A stretch of DNA of 64,000 bases from Bradyrhizobium oligotrophicum S58 (GTDB taxonomy: Bacteria; Pseudomonadota; Alphaproteobacteria; Rhizobiales; Xanthobacteraceae). A program made the position numbers and the translations under genes. The stretch is from the NCBI RefSeq assembly GCF_000344805.1, contig NC_020453.1, forward strand, positions 4,249,001 to 4,313,000, written 5' to 3'. This document shows, in pieces, positions 1 through 8,751 of the stretch; within the stretch, counting starts at the first letter, position 1, and every line of letters starts with the position of its first letter. The notes beneath the pieces were generated by a model. The model had not been told where the DNA came from. It did not search any database and saw only the letters and a list, made by a program, of their open reading frames with translations.

Positions 1-179
1 GCGTTGTCATGCGCGAACATCAGCCGCGTCGCCCAGGGCGCGTGCGGCTTGTCGTTGCGCGTGGGATTGGCCATGGCACCGGACAGGCCGCGAATCTGGC
101 AGCGGTTCAGGATGTAGGGAACCCACAACAGCCCGGTCAGAATGACCGTCAGCGTCAGCCAGAACAGTTCGCGCGTCAT
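1..179 (-). CDS. MAPEG family membrane protein (N-terminal part; rest beyond window edge)
   Basis: The reverse strand reads an ATG at 179 followed by 59 codons that run off the left edge. The first helix (about residues 5-22, TLTVILTGLLWVPYIL) and the following NPTRNDKPHAPWATR stretch with RLMFAHDNA match the start of the MAPEG superfamily (small four-helix membrane proteins related to microsomal glutathione transferases). Family assignment rests on pattern recall. Substrate and full length cannot be judged because the C-terminal three quarters lie outside. It is transcribed away from the PHA synthase gene, which lies upstream in the same orientation, with 73 bases between them. Confidence 0.75.
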   Translation of the reverse strand, partial: MTRELFWLTLTVILTGLLWVPYILNRCQIRGLSGAMANPTRNDKPHAPWATRLMFAHDN

Positions 180-252
180 CGAGATCCCCTCAACTGATGT
201 CCGTCCCGTCCCGGCGGGACGGAGCGGTTATAGTCAATCGCGGCAGATCGCG

Positions 253-2058
253 CTACGCACGGACGCGCACATAGGACCCCGGTGCGTCCTCGAGCGGTGG
301 ATAGGCTTCGGTGCCGACGCTGCGTGCGGGAACTTCTTCCGGGTCGAGCTGGCTGAGCCATTCGCGCCAGTCCGGCCACCACGAGCCCTTGTGCTCCTGC
401 GCGCCCTTGATCCAGTCCTTCAGCGCGATGTCCTGGATCTGGTCGTTGGTCCAATATTGATACTTGCCGGCGGAGGGCGGGTTGACGACGCCGGCGATGT
501 GGCCGGAACCCGAGAGCACATACTTCACCGGCCCGCCGAAGAACTGCGAGCCGTACAGCACGGAGTCGGCCGGCGCGATGTGGTCCTCGCGGGTGGCGAG
601 ATTATAGACCGGCACCTTGACCTTGGAGAGATCGAGCAGCGTGTTGTCGAGCACCATGGTGCCCGAGGTCAGCCGGTTCTCCAGGTAGCAGTTGCGCAGA
701 TAGTAGGAATGATTGGCCGCCGACATCCGCGTGGCGTCCGAATTCCAGTGCAGCAGGTCGAATGCCGACGGCGGCTGGCCCTTCAGGTAGTTGTTGACGA
801 CATAGGACCAGATCAGGTCGTTGGAGCGCAGCATGTTGAAGGCCATCGCCATCTTGCTGCCCTCGAGCACGCCCGAGGCCTGCATGTCGCGCTCAAGCGC
901 CGAGATCTGGGTCTCGTCGACGAACACCAGGAGATCGCCGGCATGCGTGAAGTCCACCTGGGCCGCCAGAAAGGTCGCCGAGGTGACGCGCTGGCGGCGC
1001 TTGTCGGCAAGCCAGGCGAGCGTGGTCGCGAGCATGGTGCCGCCGACGCAATAGCCGAGCGTGTGCACTTTCATCTCGCCCGTCACCTTCTCGATGACGT
1101 CCATCGCGGTGAGCGGGCCTTCCTTCATGTAGTCCTCCCAGGTCTTGGCCCCGAGCTTCTTGTCGGGATTGACCCAGGAGATCACGAACACGGTGAGGCC
1201 CTGATCGACGCACCATTTGATGAAGGATTTCTCGGGGCGCAGATCGAGAATGTAGAACTTGTTGATCCACGGCGGCACGATCAGCAGCGGCGTGCGCAGC
1301 ACGTTCTCCGTCGACGGCGCGTACTGGATCAGCTGCATCATGTCGTTCTGGAAGATGACCTTGCCGGGTGTCATCGCCATGTTGACGCCGACCTCGAGAT
1401 TGCCCGGGTCGGACTGGCGGATCTTCAGCGAACCCTTGCCGGCCTCGATGTCCTCCGCCAGCATCTGCATGCCGCGCACCAGATTGTCGCCGCTCGATGC
1501 CAGGGTCTGCCGCAGCACCTCGGGATTGGTCAGCACGAAGTTCGACGGCGCCAGCGCATTGGTGATCTGATTGACGTAGAATTCGGCCTTCTTGCGCGTG
1601 TGCGGGTCGAGGCCTTCGGCATTGTGGACCAGGTCCTGCGCCCATTGCGTCGTCAGCAGATAGGCCTGCATCACGAAATCGAAGAACTGGTTGGATTTCC
1701 ACTCCGGGTCGGCAAAACGCCGGTCGCGTGGTGACGGCGAAATCGCCGGCGGCGCCTCTTCGCCGGCGAGTCGTCGCGACGCCGAGCCCCACAGATCGAG
1801 ATAGCCCTTCGCCATCTTGGTCTGGATGTCGCTGGCGCGATCCTTGTCCGAGAGCCAGTAGTCGGCCACCGCCGTGAACGATTTCACGACCTCGGCAAGC
1901 TCGGCCGGCGGCCGGTCCTGAACCTCGCCGGTCTCGCGTGGCTTCAGGTAGGCAGACAGCGCCTTGCCGCTGCTCTCCATGGCCTTCGCGATGTTCATCG
2001 CGAAAGCTTCCGCGTCGAATGTTTTTTCTGGATTGGCTTTGTTCTGAACGTCAGTCAT
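253..2058 (-). CDS. phaC: class I poly(3-hydroxyalkanoate) synthase
   Basis: This 601-residue protein polymerises (R)-3-hydroxyacyl-CoA into storage polyester granules in the cytoplasm. The lipase-box-like GYCVGG holds the presumed nucleophile Cys337. The other triad members are Asp492 (in ATREDHIAP) and His520 (in SGSGHIAG). An N-terminal PhaC domain (about residues 100-260) precedes the alpha/beta-hydrolase core. The length fits class I enzymes. I chose the ATG at 2058 (MTDVQNKAN); an in-frame GTG at 2097 would add 13 residues but has no better ribosome site. No phaE, phaA or phaB lies nearby, so substrate supply is encoded elsewhere. Upstream, a divergent lipoprotein gene begins about 290 bases away. 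Confidence 0.95.
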   Translation of the reverse strand: MTDVQNKANPEKTFDAEAFAMNIAKAMESSGKALSAYLKPRETGEVQDRPPAELAEVVKSFTAVADYWLSDKDRASDIQTKMAKGYLDLWGSASRRLAGEEAPPAISPSPRDRRFADPEWKSNQFFDFVMQAYLLTTQWAQDLVHNAEGLDPHTRKKAEFYVNQITNALAPSNFVLTNPEVLRQTLASSGDNLVRGMQMLAEDIEAGKGSLKIRQSDPGNLEVGVNMAMTPGKVIFQNDMMQLIQYAPSTENVLRTPLLIVPPWINKFYILDLRPEKSFIKWCVDQGLTVFVISWVNPDKKLGAKTWEDYMKEGPLTAMDVIEKVTGEMKVHTLGYCVGGTMLATTLAWLADKRRQRVTSATFLAAQVDFTHAGDLLVFVDETQISALERDMQASGVLEGSKMAMAFNMLRSNDLIWSYVVNNYLKGQPPSAFDLLHWNSDATRMSAANHSYYLRNCYLENRLTSGTMVLDNTLLDLSKVKVPVYNLATREDHIAPADSVLYGSQFFGGPVKYVLSGSGHIAGVVNPPSAGKYQYWTNDQIQDIALKDWIKGAQEHKGSWWPDWREWLSQLDPEEVPARSVGTEAYPPLEDAPGSYVRVRA

Positions 2059-2350
2059 GGCGATGGTCACACTATCGTGTCGGGAGCGTTTCGTCACCGC
2101 GCGAGATCAATAATCCGCGAGTTTGCAGTTAATTCGATTTCTGCGTGTTGCGTTGCGAAAAAATCTCTCGCTTCGGACACGTTGCACCGGTAGTCGGTCG
2201 AGATTCCTGTTCAACCCTGTAACGTTTCGAGTGACAATTGGTTGTGCTGCGGCAAAATGTGCCGCGTTGCGATTTTGGTTTGGTGGGGGATTGGCGGTTC
2301 GTGCAATCGGCGGGGACTTTGGCGTGACGCCAGTGGGGCAAAGCAGGAGA

Positions 2351-2620
2351 ATGCGGACGCGAGCCGTTGCGGCGGGCGTGGTGCTTTGCACTTGCTTGTC
2401 GCTGTCCGGCTGCTCCAGCCCGATCGCCGACATGCCGTCGCTCGATGCCGAGGCCATCGTGCGGCCCAAGGAGCCGGGCGGCTATCTGCCCGTCAACGAC
2501 GTTCCGCGCGTCCGCGAGACGCCGATCATCTCTCCGGAAGAGCGGGCCAAGATCGAAAAGGAGCTGACGGCCATGCGCGACCGCCAAGCGTCGGCCACGA
2601 CTGGGCTCAAGGATCGCTGA
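2351..2620 (+). CDS. small predicted outer-membrane or periplasmic lipoprotein
   Basis: The 89-residue product has a short basic N-terminus, a hydrophobic segment and the lipobox LSGC with the lipidated Cys at residue 21. The mature part (about 69 residues) has no recognised domain; it contains a Pro-rich stretch (YLPVNDVPRVRETPI) and ends in a short charged helix (PEERAKIEKELTAMRDRQ). I chose the ATG at 2351, just after an AGGAGA purine run, because it puts the signal peptide at the N-terminus; a longer frame opens upstream at 2123 but reads through the promoter region. Bradyrhizobium genomes carry similar short lipoproteins upstream of the aminotransferase gene; this is recall only. Function unknown. 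Confidence 0.75.
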   Translation: MRTRAVAAGVVLCTCLSLSGCSSPIADMPSLDAEAIVRPKEPGGYLPVNDVPRVRETPIISPEERAKIEKELTAMRDRQASATTGLKDR

Positions 2621-2824
2621 CCGGCCGGGCTGGATGACGTAATTTTCTGGCGCGGCGCGGCGTCCATGATAAAACATCGGAATCAACCGCACCCCAGCGT
2701 GTCGTCGCCAGCGCTGCCGCAAGGCTGTGCTAAGTCCATGTTCTAGCAGGGATTTCAGGGTGGCGGCGGCACAGCGCCAGCGATGCTGGCGATACCGCCC
2801 CAGGTTGCCGGAGCCGAGAGACCC

Positions 2825-4045
2825 ATGGAAGATTTCTATCGCATCCGCCGTCTGCCGCCTTACGTGTTCGAGCAGGTCAACCGGGCCAAGGCGGCCGCGC
2901 GGAACGCCGGCGCCGACATCATCGATCTCGGCATGGGCAATCCGGATCTGCCGGCGCCGCCGCACGTGCTGGAGAAGCTCAAGGAAACGCTGGGCAAGCC
3001 ACGCACCGACCGCTACTCGGCGTCGCGCGGCATCGTCGGTCTCCGCCGGGCGCAGGCGGCCTATTACGACCGTCGTTTCGGGGTAAAGCTCAATCCCGAT
3101 ACCCAGATCGTGGCGACGCTCGGCTCTAAGGAGGGCTTTGCCAACGTCGCTCAGGCGATCACCGCGCCGGGCGACGTCATTCTCTGTCCCAATCCGAGCT
3201 ATCCGATTCATGCGTTCGGCTTCCTGATGGCCGGCGGCGTGATCCGGTCGGTGCCGTCGGAGCCGACGCCGCAGTTCTTCGAGGCGGCCGAGCGCGCGAT
3301 CATTCACTCGATTCCGAAGCCGCTGGCGCTGATCGTATGCTATCCCAGCAATCCGACCGCCTATGTCGCGAGCCTCGACTTCTATCGCGATCTGGTCGCA
3401 TTCGCGAAGAAGCACGAGATCCTGATCCTCTCGGACCTCGCGTATGCCGAGGTCTATTTCGACGACAAGAACCCGCCGCCGTCGGTGCTGCAGGTGCCCG
3501 GCGCGATGGACGTCGCGGTCGAGTTCACCTCGATGTCGAAGACCTATTCGATGGCGGGCTGGCGCATGGGTTTTGCCGTCGGCAATGAGCGCATCATTGC
3601 CGCACTTGCGCGCGTGAAGTCGTATCTCGACTATGGCGCGTTCACGCCGGTCCAGGTGGCAGCCACCGCGGCGCTCAACGGCCCCGACGACTGCATCCGC
3701 GAGATGCGCGACGTCTATCGCAAGCGCCGCGATACGCTGGTCGAGTCGTTTGGCCGGGCCGGCTGGGAGATCCCGTCGCCGGAGGCCTCGATGTTCGCCT
3801 GGGCGCCTCTGCCGGAGAAGTTCAAGACCCTCGGCAGCATGCAGTTCGCGACCCTGATGGTCGAGAAGTCCGGTGTCGCGGTGTCGCCGGGTGTCGGCTT
3901 CGGCGAGCATGGCGAAGGCTACGTCCGTATTGCGATGGTCGAGAACGAGCAGCGCATCCGGCAGGCCGCGCGCAACGTTCGCCGCTTCCTTGAAAGCGGC
4001 ATCGAAACGTTGCACAACGTCGTTCCCATCGCCAACCGGCGCTGA
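2825..4045 (+). CDS. PLP-dependent class I/II aminotransferase (LL-DAP/alanine aminotransferase-like)
   Basis: The 406-residue protein is a fold-type I aminotransferase. The Schiff-base lysine is Lys239 in SMSKTYSMAGWRMG. GMGNPDLPAPP near residue 36 and CYPSNPTAY near 172 are the usual substrate and cofactor segments. This branch (AlaC/YfdZ-like) is variously annotated as LL-diaminopimelate, alanine or aspartate aminotransferase; the sequence does not decide the amino donor. The homoserine dehydrogenase gene starts 39 bases downstream on the same strand, so the two probably form one transcript and suggest a role in aspartate-family amino acid metabolism. The ATG at 2825 is preferred; an upstream in-frame ATG at 2783 would add an unconserved 14 residues. 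Confidence 0.88.
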   Translation: MEDFYRIRRLPPYVFEQVNRAKAAARNAGADIIDLGMGNPDLPAPPHVLEKLKETLGKPRTDRYSASRGIVGLRRAQAAYYDRRFGVKLNPDTQIVATLGSKEGFANVAQAITAPGDVILCPNPSYPIHAFGFLMAGGVIRSVPSEPTPQFFEAAERAIIHSIPKPLALIVCYPSNPTAYVASLDFYRDLVAFAKKHEILILSDLAYAEVYFDDKNPPPSVLQVPGAMDVAVEFTSMSKTYSMAGWRMGFAVGNERIIAALARVKSYLDYGAFTPVQVAATAALNGPDDCIREMRDVYRKRRDTLVESFGRAGWEIPSPEASMFAWAPLPEKFKTLGSMQFATLMVEKSGVAVSPGVGFGEHGEGYVRIAMVENEQRIRQAARNVRRFLESGIETLHNVVPIANRR

Positions 4046-4084
4046 GCCCTCCCGCACTTTCCTTTCGACAGGTTCTTTGATTCC

Positions 4085-5404
4085 ATGGTTGCACCCCTGA
4101 GAGTGGGCATCGCGGGCCTCGGCACCGTGGGTGTCGAGGTCGTTCGTCTCATCGAGCGTCAGGGGCGCGTGCTCACCGAGCGGACGGGGCGCCCAGTGAA
4201 GGTCGTGGCCGTGACGGCGCGGTCGAAAGCGAAGAAGCGCGGCATCGATCTCTCGGGGATCACCTGGGCCAAGGACGCGCTGGCGCTGGCCAGCGATCCG
4301 GAGGTCGACTGCCTGGTCGAGCTCATGGGCGGCGCGGGCGATCCCGCGCTGTCGGCGATCGACACCGCGCTGAAGGCTGGCAAGTCGGTGGTGACGGCCA
4401 ACAAGGCACTGATCGCCAAGCATGGCTTGAAGCTCGCCAAGGCGGCCGAGAAGCATGGCGGCGCACTGAATTTCGAGGCGGCCGTCTGCGCAGCCATCCC
4501 GGTGATCAAGACCTTGCGCGAGGGTCTCGCCGGCACCGGTATCAGCCGCGTCTATGGCATCCTCAACGGCACCTGCAACTACATCCTGACCCGGATGGAG
4601 CAGGAGGGGCTGTCGTTCGACGAGTGCCTGAAGGACGCCCAGCGCCTCGGCTATGCCGAAGCCGATCCGTCGTTCGACATCCATGGCCACGACACCGCGC
4701 AGAAGCTCGCGATCCTCGCGAGCCTGGCCTTCGGCACCCAGGTGGCCGAAAAATCCATCTATGTGGAAGGCATCTCTTCGATCGCCCCGGAAGATCTCAA
4801 GGCGGCAGCTGAGCTCGGCTACCGCGTCAAGCTGCTCGGCGTCGCCGTGCGCACCGCAAAGGGCATCGAGCAGCGGGTGCATCCAACGATGGTGCCGAAA
4901 TCCTCGTCGATCGCCCAGGTGATGGGCGTCACCAACGCGGTCACGATCGACGGCGAGGGCATTCCACCGATCACGCTGGTGGGGCCGGGAGCAGGGGGCG
5001 CCGCGACGGCGTCCGCCGTCGTTGCCGACATCGCCGACGTCGCGCGCGGCATCCGTGCGGCACCGTTCGGGCGTCCGGTCGACAAGCTGCGGGCGACCGA
5101 GAAGGCGCCGATGGAGCGGCATGAGGGCGGCTACTACATCCGCCTGATGGCGCGCGACCATGCCGGGACCGCCGCGACCATCGCGACCCGGCTTGCCGAA
5201 CAGAAGATCTCGATCGAATCGATCGTGCAGCGTCATCCAAACGGCAGCGAGCCGCCGAAGACTGCCGGCAAGTCCGCGCCGGTGCCGGTGATCCTGATCA
5301 CCTACGCGACCCACGAGGACGCAGTGCATCGCGCCCTGCAGGCGGTGCAGCGCGACAAGGTCATCAGCGGCAAGCCGCAGGTCATCCGGATCGAGAAGAA
5401 TTAG
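4085..5404 (+). CDS. hom: homoserine dehydrogenase with ACT domain
   Basis: The 439-residue enzyme reduces aspartate semialdehyde to homoserine, the branch point for threonine and methionine. The NAD(P)-binding GIAGLGTVG lies at residues 8-16. The catalytic family signature is visible around NGTCNYILTRM and AEADPSFDIHGHDTAQK. A C-terminal ACT domain (about residues 350-430, starting YYIRLMARDHAG) is expected to bind threonine for feedback inhibition. It is monofunctional, with no aspartokinase part. It follows the aminotransferase gene by 39 bases and precedes glpX by about 200 bases. Confidence 0.95.
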   Translation: MVAPLRVGIAGLGTVGVEVVRLIERQGRVLTERTGRPVKVVAVTARSKAKKRGIDLSGITWAKDALALASDPEVDCLVELMGGAGDPALSAIDTALKAGKSVVTANKALIAKHGLKLAKAAEKHGGALNFEAAVCAAIPVIKTLREGLAGTGISRVYGILNGTCNYILTRMEQEGLSFDECLKDAQRLGYAEADPSFDIHGHDTAQKLAILASLAFGTQVAEKSIYVEGISSIAPEDLKAAAELGYRVKLLGVAVRTAKGIEQRVHPTMVPKSSSIAQVMGVTNAVTIDGEGIPPITLVGPGAGGAATASAVVADIADVARGIRAAPFGRPVDKLRATEKAPMERHEGGYYIRLMARDHAGTAATIATRLAEQKISIESIVQRHPNGSEPPKTAGKSAPVPVILITYATHEDAVHRALQAVQRDKVISGKPQVIRIEKN

Positions 5405-5608
5405 GGCAGGATGCTCAGGGAACCGTTTGTCTCTGCTCAAACAAACGCATGGCGTTTGCCCAAACTTCATGCTCAAACCGGGGGAGTCGACAGGCGGGAA
5501 ACGGCCATCCGGGCCAGCTGTCTGATCGGTGCGCCGTCCGTGCTGGCGACGTTTGAGCGGTAGATTTTGATGGCGGGTGTCCGCCGTGACGTCTTGAGGA
5601 GTTGACCG

Positions 5609-6610
5609 ATGTCGACGCAGATTTCTGTCCCGCAGCAATTGTTGCTCGAGCGCATCCTGACGCTGGAGCTGGTGCGCGTGACCGAGCGTGCGGCGGTGTC
5701 GGCGGCACGGCTGCGCGGCCATGGCCAGGAGAAGCCGGCCGACCAGGCGGCCGTGGACGCGATGCGTCGCGAGCTCAACAAGCTGCCGATCGAAGGCACG
5801 GTGGTGATCGGCGAGGGCGAGCGCGACGAGGCGCCGATGCTGTACATCGGCGAGAAGGTCGGCCTCAACGCCGGCCCGAAGGTCGACATCGCGGTCGATC
5901 CGCTCGAAGGCACCACCCTCTGCGCCAAGAACATGCCGGGCGCGATCGCCACCATGGCGATGGCCGATGGCGGCACGCTGCTGCATGCCCCCGACGTCTA
6001 CATGCAGAAGATCGCAGTCGGCCCGGGCTACGCCAAGGGCGTGGTCGACATCGATGCGACCCCGGCCGACAATGTTCGCCGGCTGGCGAAGGCCAAGGGC
6101 GTCGAGCCCGGCGCGATCACGGTGCTGGTGCTCGACCGCCCGCGCCACGCCGACATCATCCAGGGCGTGCGCTCCACCGGCGCCGCGGTTCGCCTGATCA
6201 CGGATGGCGACGTCGCCGGCGTCATTCACACCGCTACGCCTGAGGACACCGGTGTCGACATGTATATGGGTACCGGCGGCGCGCCGGAAGGCGTGCTGGC
6301 CGCGGTGGCGCTGCGCTGCATTGGCGGTCAGATGCAGTGCCGCCTGATCCTCGACACCGAGGAGAAGCGGGAGCGCGCGGCCAAGATGGGCGTCAACGAT
6401 CCCAAGATGATTTACGGCATCGAGGACATGGCCCGCGGCGACTGCCTGTTCGCGGCCACCGGCGTCACCACCGGCTCGCTGCTCTCCGGCGTCAAGTTCC
6501 GCAAGGACGGCGTCATCGAGACCGAGACCGTCGTGATGCGCTCGGTCACCGGCACCGTGCGCTACATCCGCGCCGAGCATCGCCAGCTCGAGAAATTCCA
6601 CCTCGACTGA
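5609..6610 (+). CDS. glpX: class II fructose-1,6-bisphosphatase
   Basis: The 333-residue GlpX-type enzyme removes the 1-phosphate of fructose 1,6-bisphosphate in gluconeogenesis and, in autotrophs, the Calvin cycle. Metal and phosphate ligands sit in GEGERDEAPM (about residues 68-77) and DPLEGTT (Asp97-Thr103). The length equals the family norm. A ribosome site (TTGAGGAG) precedes the ATG at 5609. A 204-base gap separates it from hom, so it may have its own promoter. The haloacid dehalogenase gene follows after 15 bases and is probably cotranscribed. Confidence 0.95.
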   Translation: MSTQISVPQQLLLERILTLELVRVTERAAVSAARLRGHGQEKPADQAAVDAMRRELNKLPIEGTVVIGEGERDEAPMLYIGEKVGLNAGPKVDIAVDPLEGTTLCAKNMPGAIATMAMADGGTLLHAPDVYMQKIAVGPGYAKGVVDIDATPADNVRRLAKAKGVEPGAITVLVLDRPRHADIIQGVRSTGAAVRLITDGDVAGVIHTATPEDTGVDMYMGTGGAPEGVLAAVALRCIGGQMQCRLILDTEEKRERAAKMGVNDPKMIYGIEDMARGDCLFAATGVTTGSLLSGVKFRKDGVIETETVVMRSVTGTVRYIRAEHRQLEKFHLD

Positions 6611-6625
6611 CGGCGGAATGCTGCC

Positions 6626-7345
6626 ATGTCCGATCTGTCCGCGGTCAAGGCGCTGGTGTTCGACGTGTTCGGCACCGTGGTCGACTGGCGCACGAGTCTC
6701 ATCAACGATTTCACCGCGTGGTCGAAGACCCGCGGCATCCAGGGTGATTGGACCGCGCTGGTCGATGGCTGGCGCGGGCTCTATGTCGGATCGATGGACG
6801 AGGTCCGCAGGCACCCTGAGCGCGGCTACGTCATCCTCGACGTGCTGCACCGGCGCTCGCTGGAGACGCTTGTCGCCCAGCTCGGAATCACCGGCCTGAC
6901 CGAGGCCGATCTCGATCATCTCACCCGCGGCTGGCACCGGCTGCACCCGTGGGCCGACAGTGTCGCCGGGCTGACCCGGCTGAAGTCCAAATACATCATT
7001 GCGCCGCTCTCCAACGGCAATGTCGCGCTGCTCACCAACATGGCGAAGTTCGCCGGTCTCCCGTGGGACCTCGTGCTGTCAGCCGAACTGTTCGCGCACT
7101 ACAAGCCCGATCCCGAGACCTATCTGGGCGCCGCGCGTCTCCTTGGTCTGGCGCCGGGCGAGGTCATGATGGTCGCCGCGCACAACAATGATCTTGAGGC
7201 CGCGCAACGCTACGGCCTGAAGACCGCCTTCGTCGCCCGCCCAACTGAATACGGGCCGCTGCAGAGCCGCGATTTCAACGCGACCGGCGCCTGGGACATC
7301 GTCGCCGACGATTTCGGCGGCATCGCTGATCGCCTGGGCTGCTGA
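6626..7345 (+). CDS. HAD-superfamily (S)-2-haloacid dehalogenase-type hydrolase
   Basis: The 239-residue protein has the HAD motifs in order: the nucleophile Asp13 in FDVFGTVVDW, Ser129-Asn130 in PLSNGN, Lys160 in HYKPDPETY and the acidic motif at Asn187-Asp189 in AAHNNDL. The Val-Phe-Gly-Thr form of motif I and SNGN are typical of type II L-2-haloacid dehalogenases, which hydrolyse short-chain 2-haloacids. Related enzymes also act as housekeeping phosphatases, and the cotranscription with glpX 15 bases upstream does not settle the substrate. A convergent gene ends 10 bases beyond its stop. Confidence 0.88.
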   Translation: MSDLSAVKALVFDVFGTVVDWRTSLINDFTAWSKTRGIQGDWTALVDGWRGLYVGSMDEVRRHPERGYVILDVLHRRSLETLVAQLGITGLTEADLDHLTRGWHRLHPWADSVAGLTRLKSKYIIAPLSNGNVALLTNMAKFAGLPWDLVLSAELFAHYKPDPETYLGAARLLGLAPGEVMMVAAHNNDLEAAQRYGLKTAFVARPTEYGPLQSRDFNATGAWDIVADDFGGIADRLGC

Positions 7346-7355
7346 TCCTCCTGCC

Positions 7356-8447
7356 TCACGCGCCCGACATGATCACGCCGTACCAGCCGAGACCCTTATA
7401 GGTCTCGTAGCCAGGCGTAGCGTGGAAGGCGACCATGCGTCCCGACGCGTCCTGATAGAAACCGCTGTGCTTGCCGTCGAGCCTGAGCGACACCCGCTCG
7501 CTGAGAATCCCCTGGCCGTCGGACGAGGCAATCACGCGCAGATTGGAATCGACCAGCAGCACGCGCGCCTTGTCGCTCTCGCTGACGCGTACGCCCTGGA
7601 CGATCGCGCGCGCCTGCGCCTCCCAGTCGAAATGGATCGCGAGCACGCCGAGCGGCTTGCCATGCGCCTTGCCGTCCTCGCGGACCGAGGCGCAATAGGT
7701 CGCGACCTGGGCGTTGCCGAGCAGCGGCTGGCACTCGACGTCGCCTGCGACGTAGTCGTCGCCGGAGCGAAGGCCGCGCGCCTCGCGAAACCATTTGGTG
7801 TCGGCGACGCTCTGGCCGATCACGTTGAAGCGGTCGGCGCGACCGTTAGCGATCACCTTGCCGCTGGGGTCGCACAGCCATAGATCGAGATACACCGTGT
7901 AGGCCGACAGGATCACCGCGAGCCGTTCGGAGACATGAGCGACGCGTGCGGCATCGGGCGCCGCCGCGCAATCGACCACGGCGGAATCGGTCGCCCACCA
8001 GCGCACGTCGCAGGTCCGCTCATAAAGATTGCGGTCGATCAGCTCGATCGCGTTCAGCGCCAGATCGACCATGCGTTCGCCGCGGGCCCGCTCCGTCATG
8101 CGCTCGATCGAGCTCTTGAGGTTGCCGGTGCGTGTCGTCAGCTGGCCTTCGAGCTCGCGGGCGATGGTCTCGACGAGCTGGCCGACGGCGCGGACCTCCT
8201 GGGCCACCACGGCGAAGCCCGCGCCTTGCGCGCCCACCCGTGAGCTCTCGATCAGCGCATTCAGCGCCAGCATCTTCATCTGGTTGGTGATCTGCTGGAT
8301 CGACTTGGTCTTCTCGCAGGCGATCTGATTGACCTCGCCGGTGAGCCGCGCGATGAGCGCGGAGACGTCGGTTTCGTCCTCCTTGTGAGCCGCTTGTGGC
8401 GCGACCGAGGGCGAGGTCTTGAACTCAGGCGCGATCGGCATCGGCAA
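7356..8447 (-). CDS. soluble chemoreceptor-like protein: short MCP signalling hairpin followed by C-terminal cache-like sensor
   Basis: The 363-residue protein has no signal peptide or membrane segment. Residues about 25-120 match the tip of a methyl-accepting chemotaxis hairpin (QQITNQMKMLALNALIESSRVG, GFAVVAQEVRAVG). The rest (about 125-363) looks like a cache-type sensor, with WLCDPSGKVIANGRAD, DTKWFREAR, GVLAIHFDW and LLVDSNLRVIASS. This order is the reverse of a classical receptor, where the sensor comes first. It is therefore expected to be cytoplasmic, coupling through CheW/CheA or acting as a free sensor. No other chemotaxis gene is nearby. Several Met codons near the start (8447, 8441) make the exact start uncertain by two residues. 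Confidence 0.78.
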   Translation of the reverse strand: MPMPIAPEFKTSPSVAPQAAHKEDETDVSALIARLTGEVNQIACEKTKSIQQITNQMKMLALNALIESSRVGAQGAGFAVVAQEVRAVGQLVETIARELEGQLTTRTGNLKSSIERMTERARGERMVDLALNAIELIDRNLYERTCDVRWWATDSAVVDCAAAPDAARVAHVSERLAVILSAYTVYLDLWLCDPSGKVIANGRADRFNVIGQSVADTKWFREARGLRSGDDYVAGDVECQPLLGNAQVATYCASVREDGKAHGKPLGVLAIHFDWEAQARAIVQGVRVSESDKARVLLVDSNLRVIASSDGQGILSERVSLRLDGKHSGFYQDASGRMVAFHATPGYETYKGLGWYGVIMSGA

Positions 8448-8751
8448 TCAACTCCATGTAGCTGCGCCGCTCCGTGGACCCGGACTGCGCGAAAAAATCA
8501 GGCGTAATATTTGATTGAAATTGTACGAAGTTCGCCTAACGGCTGTTTAATGCACGCCCTTCGACACAGCTGCAATTTTAGGCAACTGCCTGTATAGGTC
8601 ATGAGCTTCCCCCACTTTCCTGTGATTTCCCCGTTGTTCTGACCGGATTCCAGTGGGTTCCGTCGATGGAACCTGCTGGCTGGTCGGAGTTGCTATAGAT
8701 TCGGCGGCGTCCGTTTCGAATCGCTGCGCTGCAAGCGAGGCTCCGCGCGCC
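8448..8751. other. divergent intergenic region between chemoreceptor-like gene and recJ
   Basis: These 304 bases hold the promoters of both flanking genes. There is an AT-rich patch around 8505-8530 (AATATTTGATTGAAATTGTA) that could serve the leftward gene, and TATAGG/TATAGA hexamers near 8593 and 8694 that could serve recJ. I see no matching -35 elements with good spacing, no operator palindrome and no small gene. Confidence 0.4.

Noticed and set aside
142..1734. 530-codon plus-strand frame opposite phaC
   Set aside because: phaC is unmistakable on the other strand; the plus frame has no recognisable product and mirrored codon use.
2129..6946. A 1605-codon open frame on the minus strand
   Set aside because: It is antisense to the lipoprotein, aminotransferase, hom and glpX genes, all clearly real. 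The translation is His/Arg/Ala-rich low-quality sequence, as expected for the mirror frame of GC-rich genes.
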